Origin: Ampelocalamus luodianensis
Taxonomy: Eukaryota > Streptophyta > Magnoliopsida > Poales > Poaceae
Assembly (NCBI GenBank): GCA_036346255.1
Contig: CM070620.1
Coordinates: forward strand, 60,560,522 to 60,624,521
DNA length: 64,000 bases
Direction: 5' to 3'
Part shown: positions 1 to 10,309 of the stretch, in pieces
Position numbering within the stretch: position 1 is the stretch's first letter
Layout of the letters: each line of letters opens with the position of its first letter
Notes under the pieces: model-generated
The model's database searches: none
What the model saw: only the letters and a program-made list of their open reading frames with translations
What the model was told of the DNA's origin: nothing
Made by a program: the position numbers and the translations under genes

Positions 1-1635
1 CCTCACAGTGAGCACGAGACCAAAAGAAATAGTCAAATAGCATTGATCTCGAAAAACAAAGGACGGATCACAATTGAGGGCACATGTTCCACAAGAAGGA
101 GGGTTTCAAACATCAACAAATCACAATAAAACTTTTCTTGTGAAACTCAAGAAACACTTAAGCGGCAACGATAGAAAAGTTGCAGGTTACAATCCTGAAC
201 TCCAACCTCAAATACTTATGGTACGCCTTTTTTTCTTGTTATCAAAGAAAACAATTTCCTTTGATTACATCACTACTTGTCAACCCAAAGAAGAGGTATT
301 TTTAAAACAATTCACATTGATCACTTAAGAACCCAGTAGAACATTCTCACGCATCGCCTCTCTCAACGATTTAAGCTACCACATTAAGCATGAACTACCA
401 AAAGCTCACAAATGCAAGACTCCAAACTTTCCATTTAACCGATATTACGGGAGGCGGTCAAATTACCTTCTTTCTAAAAGAATCATCATCATTCCCACAA
501 GTCACAATCCCTTGCAGACAATCTTATTAACATCAAGAATAATACATTCTTTTAATAAGAATCTTTATCGTCAACTCTTTTAACAAGGGCATGCCGCCAC
601 AAGTCACATTCCTCATGAGACATACATGAATAAATCATATATATATTTTTCAACCCTTCACCTATTAGCAATGCTCACACTCATTTTGTACACAACTTCC
701 AATCGAGCGGTTATCGTAGACATGTAACGAATTATACAGTCATTGGAGAATTTATGATCCTTTCTCTATCTGCATTTCTACCAGTAAATATGAAACCATC
801 AAGCAACCAATTAAGGCAATTTTTTTTAGATTATTATCCACTAGGACAACAGTCAAATACATCTTTATCTCTCCCTTCCTACACAATTAGAGTTATCCAT
901 GGTGATCAAGTAATCCAACTGGTTTAACAACCTAAACAATTTTAATGATCGACCTTCTCATCAAAGACACACTATTATCCTACCACTCCACCATCAAGTA
1001 AGCAAAGATCGTCGACTACATCCGATCAGTTCATCTCTTAGTGATACTCAACACCATACTCCAATACATTATTATTGCACCTAACAATTACATATGATTA
1101 GTACTTATCCATAAAGGATAACTTCCAAGATGAATATTCACTAAGACACCAATCTAACACCTTTTGGACTTATCCATCCCAAAGGATTTGATTAATCCGT
1201 TGAGTCCAGCAAATCCAATCTACCAAATTTATCACCCATAGATCAAACCAGTCTCATCAACGTTCCATACTTCTTGATAACTCTTCTGACCCTAATTAGG
1301 TATAGACATACTTTTTGTCACTACCCATCAAGTAATTACTCTGTGACAACATCACATTAATTAACTCCAATTCCAAAGATATGGGTTAAGACCAATCAGG
1401 CACGACGCTACAGATCCGACTTGATACCTCAACCCTTATCAATGAACTTCTATGTTTAACACCTCTCGCTTAAACATATCAAGACCTCACAAAAGGACTT
1501 TAACTCCCTTCCGGTATTAACTTTAAAACTCGAAATAATCCAAAAGAAATACACAAAGCCAAAGATTTCACATGATAAAGAACTTGCAACATAAAACTTT
1601 CAACATCGCGAATACCAAGCGATTAAATGAATCAG
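1..1635. other. AT-rich unrecognised host segment, left of Copia insertion
   Basis: No reading frame longer than about 84 codons and no domain that I recognise. The stretch is AT-rich, with many short runs of A and T. One feature stands out: a sequence starting CCACAAGTCACA occurs at about 495-523 and again, with changes, at about 597-626. The segment ends with ATCAG (1631-1635), the left target-site duplication of the Copia element, and resumes at 10173. It may be an old, decayed transposon or plain intergenic DNA; I cannot tell which. Confidence 0.5.
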
Positions 1636-3195
1636 TGTTGGTGATATGCCCTAGAGGCAATCATGGAGATGATTGTATCACGTCTATGTTTATGAGTTCT
1701 TAAATAAATGTTATTCTGTTCCTTGAATGAATCATTAGTTCTGAAGATCAACGAGTATGTGACTTGTTGGTGAAACACTTCGACTTATATGATGTCGTTC
1801 TAAAAGTATCCCTGGTCGAATGTCATTGATCGGAACACCAGTGACTCTACGACCAGTACATGTATTGATTGATGATCATGTTTCACCGGTCATGGATATG
1901 GGGATATCAAATCAATAATGTAAACACATGTTAGAGAACATGGGGTTGGAATGACCCACCTTGAGACACTATAGAGATTGTTATGATTCTATGTGTCATT
2001 AGTTGGTCTCAAGCAATGATGACCTGAGATCAGCATGGTTCCCTACATGTGTAATAGCACTCTTAGGGGTTGCCAAACGCTACTCGTAACTGGGTAGTTA
2101 TAAAGGTAGCTTTCGGGTATGCTATGAAACATGCGAAGGGATGTGACTGGTCGGATATGGATTTGCCCCTCCTAACATAACGGAGAGATGTCTGGGCCTC
2201 AAGTAGTCGGATAAAGAAAGTGCATGGGCGTGCCACTAGTGGTCGAAGAGTTCGACCACGTAAGGTTATCCGACAACTCGATCGAGAAAGTATTGAGCAG
2301 TCCATGGATGACACACTATCTCACCGGAGTTCAAACCGGATATCGTGAGGCAAAAGGAGAATCTGGAGTAAGTCGCTTAGTTCGATCGATCCGGACAAGT
2401 CGTATGGTGATACGAGCAAGTCGTAGGCGATCGAGCGAAATCACGAGTGGTCGAAACACAGTCGTAAGGGTTTCTGAACTGGTCGCGACCGCGTCTGAAC
2501 TAGTCGTATAAAGATAAGACCTGGTCGTAAGTGATGAGGACCTAGTCATGGATCATATTGCATTAAGGTTCGTCCGATATAATTTGTGTGTATTCGGGAA
2601 TCGTTATGTCCTGCTAGGGACCGCTACGACTCGTGATCGGAAAGGTTTTCCGAGTCACAACCGATTACACATAAACCTAACGGGTCACACACTTAATGGG
2701 AAGGAACAAACCTAGTGAAAGTGTTCGGATAGGATCCGACACAGGGCACTATATAAGGAGATGCTTGAGGCTAGTTTTGAGAGAGAAGAGAGACACGTGA
2801 GTTGTTTTTCTTCAAAAACCTAAACGGCCATCTTCTTGAGAGAGCCTTCCCGTGCGACTTGGTGCTAGCACACCGGCGTACGGTTGTTCCTTCTCTGGAC
2901 GTGTAGATACCGTAGAGGCGCTACTGCGGTCATTTGCGGCGCCGAGGACGATCCGTGATCTTCACAAGGAACTGTGGAAGCTGCTGGAGGAGACGATCGA
3001 CTACGAGAACGTTGGACGATCATCTACGACCACTACATCGGCGCGTTCATCGTCGGACTAGGCTACTCCGACTCTACTTCCGCTGCACTGCGCGCCTAGT
3101 GGTAATGATCTGTGATCATATATCTTGCTTGGCATCCTTGTTTACGTGGTAGAAATTTTGATATGTGGCTAGCGTAGCCTACCCGTATCTCTACA
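1636..3195 (+). repeat. Element A 5' LTR
   Basis: Starts TGTTGGTGATATG and ends CCCGTATCTCTACA, directly followed by the primer-binding site. It contains a TATA-like TATATAA at 2750-2756, and a 2380-2540 zone rich in the hexamer GTCGTA, including the inverted repeat TCGTAT-GGTG-ATACGA. Compared with the 3' copy it lacks a short piece near 2025 and keeps the TATA region that the 3' copy has lost. Short frames within it (for example at 2224-2511) are not genes. Confidence 0.93.
2750..2756 (+). promoter_or_regulatory. TATA-like box of element A 5' LTR
   Basis: TATATAA lies in the sequence GGCACTATATAAGGAGATGC, about 445 bp before the LTR end, a plausible place for a Copia core promoter. The 3' LTR has an 11-bp deletion at this point (around 9738) that removes the TATATAA. 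The promoter role is inferred from position and sequence only. Confidence 0.55.
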
Positions 3196-3196
3196 G

Positions 3197-3208
3197 TGGT
3201 ATCAGAGC
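3197..3208 (+). other. Element A primer-binding site (initiator Met tRNA)
   Basis: TGGTATCAGAGC begins one base after the 5' LTR end and is complementary to the 3' end of plant initiator methionine tRNA, the standard minus-strand primer of plant Copia elements. Confidence 0.93.
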
Positions 3209-4677
3209 CATCTTGCATAGTTTTTGATCTAGATCGGTCGCATATCTTTGTATATGTGGCGTAGTAGATTGGATCTATTCTTGGTTTGGTCGATAACCTA
3301 GATTGGTTCATATGTATGAAACGATCTAGGCACTGGTCGATAGGATCGATCGTTGTTCGGCGATAGAAGATGTGTTTTTCGAGGAGGCACATATTAAGAG
3401 CACCATATGATTCGCTCAACTTGTTTTTCGACTATCTTGCGTGATACTCCTACGGTCGGAGTTCCGCCATCGAATACGTCGCGGTGTGTTGTCGTATCAA
3501 AGCGAGGATCGATTGGTTGGGACGAGGTTAATATGATTAATCCGATGATTTCAAGGCTCGGATATGAATGAGATTCATGTCTCGAAATTTTTCCGAGTCT
3601 GCGCCTCGACCAGCGGGCGCGCCTTCGAGCCCAGCCCGCTAATCGGCTAGCAGGACCGCCGTGCTGGTTTTTCGTACCATGCGTTATAGATAGTATGTGT
3701 TCATGTCGCCCGATAGAATTGGATTCTTTGCATAACTTGTTTTTGCAGGGTTTGATGTGAATAGTATGGCGCATTGTGTATGTGATGCATGAATGGATTT
3801 TCATGGCCTGCGTGTCATGCTTTGAGATAGCCATCATATTATTGTATAACGGCCTGCGTACCGACTTGTGATCCTTGAAATTATCCTATGTAATTCTTTA
3901 CTAGTTTTTAGGAGTAAATGCTTAGTAGATGAATGCGATCGGAAACTTCAAGCATGGTGGTCGGAGAACAGGGAGCATGATGATGGAGATCGACATGTTA
4001 AGGGCCATACTATTTCACGATTTAATTTGATTATCTGTGAATATTTATGTTTATTCTGTTATGCTATTTTATCATTAGATGTTTTGACATGATAGAATAG
4101 TCTCCTCGAAAATTAAGTAAAATTGATGCCTTCCCAATTCTTTGCACCTATCACGATTTTGATCGTTAATTGGCGAGTCTACCAAAGTAGGGTGCCATTA
4201 ACTATCTTAATAAGATGGGGTGGGTGTCGGACACCCACATGCATAGTGTTGGTTTGACTTGACAAGGCTATCAAAATAGTTTTGGGCCTTGAGGCATGGT
4301 GTTGGAAGCGGGGCATCATGATGCCATCCAACAAACAAGAGTCATATACGATATGATTGGCAAGAGGTTGCCTACCATAAATCACTAGGTTTCTAGCGGT
4401 GATGCCAAAGCTCACTAGAACTTAATGACTTATGGATCTTGGACTCACTATATGTTGTTTGAGGAAACATGGTTTATAGTGGGAGTATCTTACATTATCT
4501 ATTGTTAAGTTAAAAATTCGACCCTTTGGTCGTATAGTGATCTGACCAGTCGGACATGTCGTATGGTGATACGAGCAGTCGTGAGCTGGTCGAACATAAC
4601 CCATGACATATATGATTAATAGAAGATCTTTCATAAACATAGTCTTGAATCTTTGCATATATTTTCATTTGTAGATC
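3209..4677 (+). other. Element A leader, non-coding
   Basis: About 1.5 kb between the primer-binding site and the gag start. No conserved protein domain is visible. The 147-codon minus-strand frame at 3394-3837 looks like chance. A short GTCGTATGGTGATACGAG segment near 4559-4576 repeats the one in the LTR at about 2399-2416, so an LTR-like motif is present in the leader. Confidence 0.6.
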
Positions 4678-5545
4678 ATGGCACCTACTACTTCTTACGC
4701 ACCTACCTTTAATTTGCGATCTATTCTTGAAAAGGAAAAGTTGAATGGTTCAAATTTTATTGGTGGTTTCAGTAATGTGAGAATTGTTCTCAAACAAGAA
4801 AAAAGGAATATGTTCTAGAGAATCCCTATCACGAGGAACCGAGTCTTGATGCTACTCGAATCGAGCAGAATGCTTATGAGAAGCATTGCAGCGACGCAAT
4901 CGATGTACCTTGTCTAATGCTTGCAACCATGAACTCGAGCTTGAAGCAATATGAGACCACGGATGCTTACAATATGATTGTGAGTCGAAGGGTATGTTTG
5001 AGGATCAAGCAAGGCGTAGAGGTTCAACACCTCTAAGGCATTGTTTTCTTGCAGGCTATCGAAGGTAACCGGTCGGTCCTCATGTGATCAAAATGATTGG
5101 TCTCATTGAGAGCACGGAAAAGCTTGGTTTCCCCCTTAGTCAAGAGTTGGCTCACGATGTGATTCTCCAATCGCTCCTGCGAGCTTTGAGCTGTCATCTT
5201 GAATTTTCATATGAATGGCATGGAGAAATCAATGACCGAGTTACATGGTATGCTTAAAGGTCTTTGAGAGAGCATCAAGAAAAGTTCCAATCATGTGATG
5301 ATGGTTCAAAGACTCTGACCTTCAAGAAGAAGGGTAAGTGGGGAAAGGAAAAGGCAAAGGAAAGACTAAAGATGAGATCGAGAGTCTCAAGGCTAAGCTT
5401 AAGAAGCTTAAAGCGGGTCCTAAGCGACACAGAATGTTACCATTGTCATGAGGCTGGGCATTGGAAGAGAAATTGCAAGAAGTACTTGGCGAGAAAGAAC
5501 AAAGGAAGTATGACTTCGGTTCGGTATAAATGTTATACAAATTAA
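4678..5545 (+). pseudogene. gag: Element A gag (broken), with CCHC zinc knuckle
   Basis: Gag forms the particle that packages the element's RNA. The probable start is the ATG at 4678 (MAPTTSYAPTF), followed by a Copia-type gag domain. The reading shifts frame several times, for example soon after KEKLNGSNFI near 4760 and again around 4990-5100. The last part is open from 5264 to 5545 and carries the nucleic-acid-binding knuckle CYHCHEAGHWKRNC (5435-5476; pattern C-x2-C-x4-H-x4-C), preceded by a lysine-rich linker. Broken as read; some of the indels could be sequencing errors. Confidence 0.85.
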
Positions 5546-5738
5546 TCTTGCCACTTCTCCGACCAGTTCTTGGGTATTTGATGCCGGATCGGTTGCTCAT
5601 ATTTGCAATTCGATGTAGGGACTAATAAGGAGTAGAATTTTGACAAGAGGAGATGTTGATCTTGGCGTAGGCAATGGAGCAATAGTTCTTGCATTAGCTA
5701 TTGGAACTTTACCATTAGCTTTACCTTGAGGATTAGTT
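5546..5738 (+). pseudogene. Element A protease remnant
   Basis: Directly after the zinc knuckle, one frame reads WVFDAGSVAHICNSM (about 5568-5614), which is the Copia aspartic-protease active-site region. The usual catalytic triad D-[ST]-G reads D-A-G here. A stop follows at once (TAG in the GATGTAGGG sequence near 5615), so the protease is not continuous with what follows. This enzyme normally cuts the Gag-Pol polyprotein. Confidence 0.7.
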
Positions 5739-6570
5739 ATGGAACTAAATAATTGTTATTATGTTCCAGCCTTAAGCAAAAACATTATTTCTGCCTCATG
5801 TTTAGGAGCAGAAGGTTATGAATTCAGAATAAAGAACAATTGTTGTTCAATCTATTTTGAAGATATGCTTTATGGCCATGCTCCATTGATGAATGGATTG
5901 TATGTTTTGAATCTTGAGGATATGCCTATCTATAACGTTAATGCTAAGAGACTTGACCCAATGAAATGAATCCCACTTTTATCTGGCATTGTCGACTTGG
6001 TCATATAAATCAGAAGCGCATGATGAAGCTCCATAAAGATGGTCTTCTAACCTCATTTGATTTTGAATCATTTGAAACATGTGAATCTTGTTTACTTGGC
6101 AAGATGACAAAGGCACCTTTCACGACCAGAGGTGAAAGGCGAGTGACTTGTTGGCCCTTGTACATTCGGATGTATGTGGACCTATGAGCACTTCGGCGAG
6201 GTGGTTTTCGATGCTTCATAACTTTTCTTGATGATTTGGTAGATATGGCTATGTCTACTTGATGAGACATAAGTCGGAATCCTTTGAAATGTTCAAGGAA
6301 TTTCAAAATGAGGTACAAAATCAACTTGGCAAGACAATCAAATGTCTACGATCAGATCGTGGAGGTGAATATTTGAGCCATAAGTTTGGTGAACATCTAA
6401 AGAAATGTGGAATTGTTCCACAACTCACTCCGCCGGGAACGCCTCAATGGAATGGGGTGTCTGAACGACGGAACCGAACATTGTTGGACATGGTTCGGTC
6501 AATGATGAGTCAATCGATCTTCCATTGCAGTGCAGGGATACGCTCTAGAAACCACAGACTTTCACATTAA
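5739..6570 (+). pseudogene. Element A integrase (GAG-pre-integrase plus catalytic core), frameshifted
   Basis: Integrase joins the cDNA to host DNA. The zinc-binding HHCC region reads WHCRLGHINQKRMMKL ... ETCESCLLGKM (5966-6187 frame). It is separated from the upstream frame by a TGA at about 5967. The catalytic core is split: the first Asp region, around 6160-6190, lies in a different frame, with breaks between 6187 and 6259. The second part (6259-6570) is open and contains CLRSDRGGEY (second Asp) and NGVSERRNRTLLDM (the Glu). The core then shifts frame at about 6530. Confidence 0.85.
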
Positions 6571-6974
6571 ATAGGGTTCCATCAAAAGCAGAGAGAAGAC
6601 ACCATATGAGATATGGACCGGAAGTGTCGGCTTGTCTTTTCTCAAGGTATGGGGTTGTGAGGCGTATGTCAAATGTTTGACGTCGACAAACTCACACCCA
6701 AGTCCGATATGTGCTTCTTTGTGGGGTATCCTAAGGAAACTAAAGGATATTACTTTTACAAGCGGGAAGAAAACAAAGTGTTTGTTGCGTAATGGTGTCT
6801 TCTTGGAGAAAGAGTTTCTTTCCAAAGGAGTCGATGGGAGTAAGGTGCGACTCGAAGAAATTCGGAAACATCCGAAAATGTTTCAACTCCTCTCGAATCT
6901 CTACAGATGAACAAAATGTTGTTAAACACAGTAGATGAAGCATCGACCCACGTAGATCTAAAAGGCCACGTCAA
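6571..6974 (+). pseudogene. Element A integrase C-terminus and linker, broken
   Basis: A frame at 6632-6910 contains LKVWGCEAYVK and the segment about GVFLEKEFLSKG, typical of the variable C-terminal region of Copia integrase before RT. It is cut by frameshifts at both ends; a GT/AG intron is not suggested. Nothing else is visible in this stretch. Confidence 0.65.
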
Positions 6975-7988
6975 TTGTCTATAAGGTATGGGCATGGCGT
7001 TTTATTAATGAATAATGATGAGCCTAATACTTATTCGGAAGCGATGGTAGACCCAGACTCTGAGTCATGGCTTGAGGCCATGAGATCCGAAATAAAGTCC
7101 ATGCATGACAATCAAGTTTGGAACTTGGTTGATGCACCTGATGATGTTAAAACCATTGAGTGCAAGTGGATTTTTAAGAAAAAGATAGATATGGATGGAA
7201 AGGTTCACATTCATAAGGCACAACTGGTTGCGAAGGGTTTCAAACAAATTCAAGGTGTTGATTATGATGAAACCTTCTCTCCTGTCGCTATGCTTAAGTC
7301 TATCCGGATCATTCTAGCTATTGCTGCATATTTCGATTATGAGATATGGCAGATGGATGTCAAAACGGCTTTCCTAAATGGAAACCTAAGTGAGGATGTG
7401 TACATGACACAGCCTGATGGTTTTGTCGATCCAAAGGAAGCTAGAAAGGTATGCAAACTTAAGAAGTCCATCTATGGATTAAAGCAAGCATCTCGGAGTT
7501 GGAACATTCGTTTTGATGAGGTGGTCAAAGGGTTTGACTTCGTCAAGAATGAAGAAGAACCTTGTGTTTACAAGAAGGTTAGTGGGAGCAAGCTTGTGTT
7601 TCTGATCTTGTATGTGGATGACATACTACTGGTCGGAAATGATATTCCAATGCTTGAATCTGTTAAAACTTCATTAAGAAATAGTTTCTCAATGAAAGAT
7701 TTAGGAGATGCAGCATATATTCTTGGTATAAGAATCTATAGAGATAGATCTAAGAGGCTAATTGGATTAAGCCAAGACATGTACATTGACAAGGTGTTGA
7801 AAGCGGTTCAACTTGCAAGATTCCAAAAGGGTTTCTTGCCCATGTCACATGGTATTAATCTTAGCAAGACTCGGTGCCCTTCGACCAGCGATGAGCAAGA
7901 CAAAATGAGTAGAATTCCATATGCTTGGCTATCGGATCTATCATGTATGCCATCTTGTGCACACGACCGGATGTGTCGTATGCTCTAA
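6975..7988 (+). pseudogene. Element A reverse transcriptase (open 337 codons)
   Basis: Copies the element RNA into cDNA. This is the largest open part of element A. It covers the Copia RT domain (RVT_2 type): SWLEAMRSEIKSM at the N-terminus, then KWIFKKK, QMDVKTAFLNGNL, SIYGLKQASRSW and the catalytic YVDD at residues 213-216 (7611-7622), then the thumb region SMKDLGDAAYILGI. The ATG at 6975 is only the first in the open stretch; in the living element this was inside a polyprotein. The frame drifts off the family near its end (after about 7900), where RNase H should join. Confidence 0.9.
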
Positions 7989-8590
7989 GTGTTACGAGCA
8001 GATATCGATCGAGATCCGGTGAATGTCATGGATAGCGATCAAGAATATCCTTAAGTACTTAAGAAGGACTAAGGATGCATTCCTTGTATATGGTGGTGAG
8101 GAAGAGCTGGTTGTAAATGGTTACACCGATGCTAGTTTCCAAACCGACAAGGATGATTTCAGATCGCAATCAGGGTTTGTGTTTTGTTTAAATGGAGGAG
8201 CAATAAGCTGGAAAAGTTCCAAGCGAGGAGCAGTTCTTGATTCCACGACAGAGGTGAATACATTGCGCTTCGGAAGCTGCGAAAGAGGCCGTATGGATTA
8301 AAAAGTTCATTAGTGAGCTGGGTGTGGTTTTGAGTGCTTCCTGTCCAATGGATCTCTATTGTGATAATAGTGGAGCCATTGCACAAACTAAGGAGCCTAG
8401 ATCGCATCAAAAGTCCAAGCACATACTTCGGCGATACCACATTATTCGTGAGATCGTTGAGAGAGGTGATGTGAAAATATGCAAAGTGCACACGGATTTG
8501 AATATTGCTGATCCGTTGACAAAGCCTCTCCCGCAACCTAAGCATGAGGCGCACACAAGAGCTATGGGTATTCGATACCTATACGATTGA
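7989..8590 (+). pseudogene. Element A RNase H, frameshifted
   Basis: RNase H removes the RNA strand during cDNA synthesis. The first open piece (8023-8301) includes LKYLRRTKDAFLVYGG and YTDASFQTD, then loses frame near 8255, just after DSTTEVN. The second piece (8324-8590) contains LYCDNSGAIAQTKEP and NIADPLTKPLPQ and ends at a TGA at 8588-8590, the natural polyprotein stop, 20 bp before the 3' LTR. Confidence 0.87.
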
Positions 8591-8599
8591 CTCTAGTGC

Positions 8600-8610
8600 A
8601 AGTGGGAGAT
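8600..8610 (+). other. Element A polypurine tract
   Basis: AAGTGGGAGAT immediately precedes the 3' LTR and is the standard Copia plus-strand primer tract. Confidence 0.85.
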
Positions 8611-10172
8611 TGTTGGTGATATGACCTAGAGGCAATCATGGAGATGATTGTATGTTTATGAGTTCTTAAATAAATGTTATTCTGTTCCTTGAATGAATCA
8701 TTAGTTCTGAAGATCAACGAGTATGTGACTTGTTGGTGAAACACTTCGACTTATATGATGTCGTTCTAAAAGTATCCACGGTCGAATGTCATTGATCGGA
8801 ACACGGTGACTCTACGACCGATACATGTATTGATTGATGATCATGTTTCACGGTCATGGATATGGGGATATCAAATCAATAATGTAAACACATGTTAGAG
8901 AACATGGGGTTGGAATGACCCACCTTGAGACACTATAGAGATTGTTATGATTCTATGTGTCATTAGTTGGTCTCAAGCAATGATGATGTATAATCCTTAG
9001 ACACGAGATCGACATGGTTCCCTACATGTGTAATAGCACTCTTAGGGGTTGCCAAACGCTACTCGTGAATCGGGTAGTTATAAAGGTAGCTTTGGGTATG
9101 CTATGAAACATGCGGAGGATGTGACTGGTCGGATATGGGATTTGCCCTCCTAACATAACGGGAGAGATGTCTGGGCCTCAAGTAGTCGGATAAAGAAAGT
9201 GCATGGTCGTGCCACTAGTGGTGAAGAGTTCGACCACGTAAGGTTATCCGACAACTCGATCAAGAAAGTATTGAGCAGTTCATGGATGACACACTATCTC
9301 ACGGAGTTCAAACCGGATATCGTGAGGCAAAGGAGAATCTTTGGAGTAAGTCGCTTAGTTCGATCGGATCCGGACAAGTCGTATGGTTATACGAGCAAGT
9401 CGTAGGCGATCGAGCGAAATCCTGAGTGATCGAAACACAGTCGTGAGGTTTCTGAACTGGTCGTGACCGCGTCTGAACTAGTCGTATAAAGATAAGACAC
9501 AGTCGTAAGTGATGAGGACCTAGTCATGGATCATATTGCATTAAGGTTCGTCGATATAATTTGTGTGTATTCGGGAATCGTTATGTCTGCTAGGGACGCT
9601 ACGACTCGTGATCGGAAGGTTTTCCGAGTCACAACCGATTACACATAAACCTAACGGGTCACACACTTAATGGGATGGAACAAACCAGAACGAATACGAT
9701 TCGTTAAAAGTGTTCGGATAGGATCCGACACAGGGCACTATATTGAGGCTAGTTTTGAGAGAGAAGAGAGACACGTGAGTTGTTTTTCTACAAAAACCTA
9801 AACCGCCATCTTCTTGAGAGAGCCTTCTCGTGCGACTTAGTGCTAGCACACCGGCGTACGGTTGTTCCTTCTCTGGACGTGTGGATACCGTAGAGGCGCT
9901 ACTGCGGTCGCTGTTGCGCTGAGGACGATCCGTGATCTTCACAAGGAACTGTGGAAGCTGCTGGAGGAGACGATCGACTACGAGAACGTTGGACGATCAT
10001 CTACGACCACTACATCGGCGTGTTCATCATCGGACTAGGCTACTCCGACTCTACTTCCGCTGCACTGCGCGCCTAGTGGTAATGATCTGTGATCATATAT
10101 CTTGCTTGGCATCCTGGTTTACGTGGTAGAAATTTTGATTTGTGGCTAGCGTAGCCTACCCGTATCCCTACA
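8611..10172 (+). repeat. Element A 3' LTR
   Basis: Direct copy of 1636-3195, starting TGTTGGTGATATG and ending TATCCCTACA, followed by the duplication ATCAG. Differences from the 5' copy include an 11-bp deletion at the TATA box (about 9738), extra bases near 8990-9010 and 9690-9710, and many single-base indels. Confidence 0.93.
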
Positions 10173-10309
10173 ATCAGATGTTCCAATAAGAAGGGTAGAA
10201 CTCCCAAGACACAAATAGAGACCAAGTGAAATCTCAACAAATCTCACCATCCGCATCTAAACCCAGAATTGGTCCAAATCAAACTCAAGAAGAGAACAAC
10301 TTTGAATAA
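10173..10309. other. Host segment between elements A and B
   Basis: The 137 bp between the right end of Copia A and the start of LTR B continue the host DNA interrupted at 1635. AT-rich, no ORF and no known motif. The five bases before LTR B are AATAA; the matching duplicate would lie at B's right end, which is missing from the window. Confidence 0.6.

Larger units (their letters stand above)
1636..10172 (+). mobile_element. Element A: Ty1/Copia LTR retrotransposon, complete but broken
   Basis: An 8.5-kb element bounded by perfect 5-bp duplications ATCAG (1631-1635 and 10173-10177). Two direct LTRs of 1560 and 1562 bp start TGTTGG and end CTACA. Inside, in order, are a Met-tRNA primer-binding site, a long leader, gag with a CCHC knuckle, protease, integrase, reverse transcriptase and RNase H, then a purine tract just before the 3' LTR. 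Integrase before RT defines the Copia order. The coding region carries several frameshifts and stops, so this copy is probably not autonomous. The LTRs differ by small indels and scattered substitutions, so the insertion is not brand new. I did not assign a Copia lineage. Confidence 0.95.

Noticed and set aside
74..328. An 84-codon plus-strand frame in the left host segment
   Set aside because: No recognisable domain, surrounded by stop-rich AT sequence, with nothing to support a gene.
3197..3210. A tRNA gene fragment at the TGGTATCAGAGC sites
   Set aside because: Only the primer-binding complement of Met tRNA is present at each LTR edge; there is no cloverleaf.
3394..3837. A 147-codon minus-strand frame in the Copia leader
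   Set aside because: No domain, opposite to the element, and atypical composition; a chance opening.
6010..6324. Minus-strand frames opposite Copia integrase and RT
   Set aside because: Shadows of the conserved plus-strand coding sequence.
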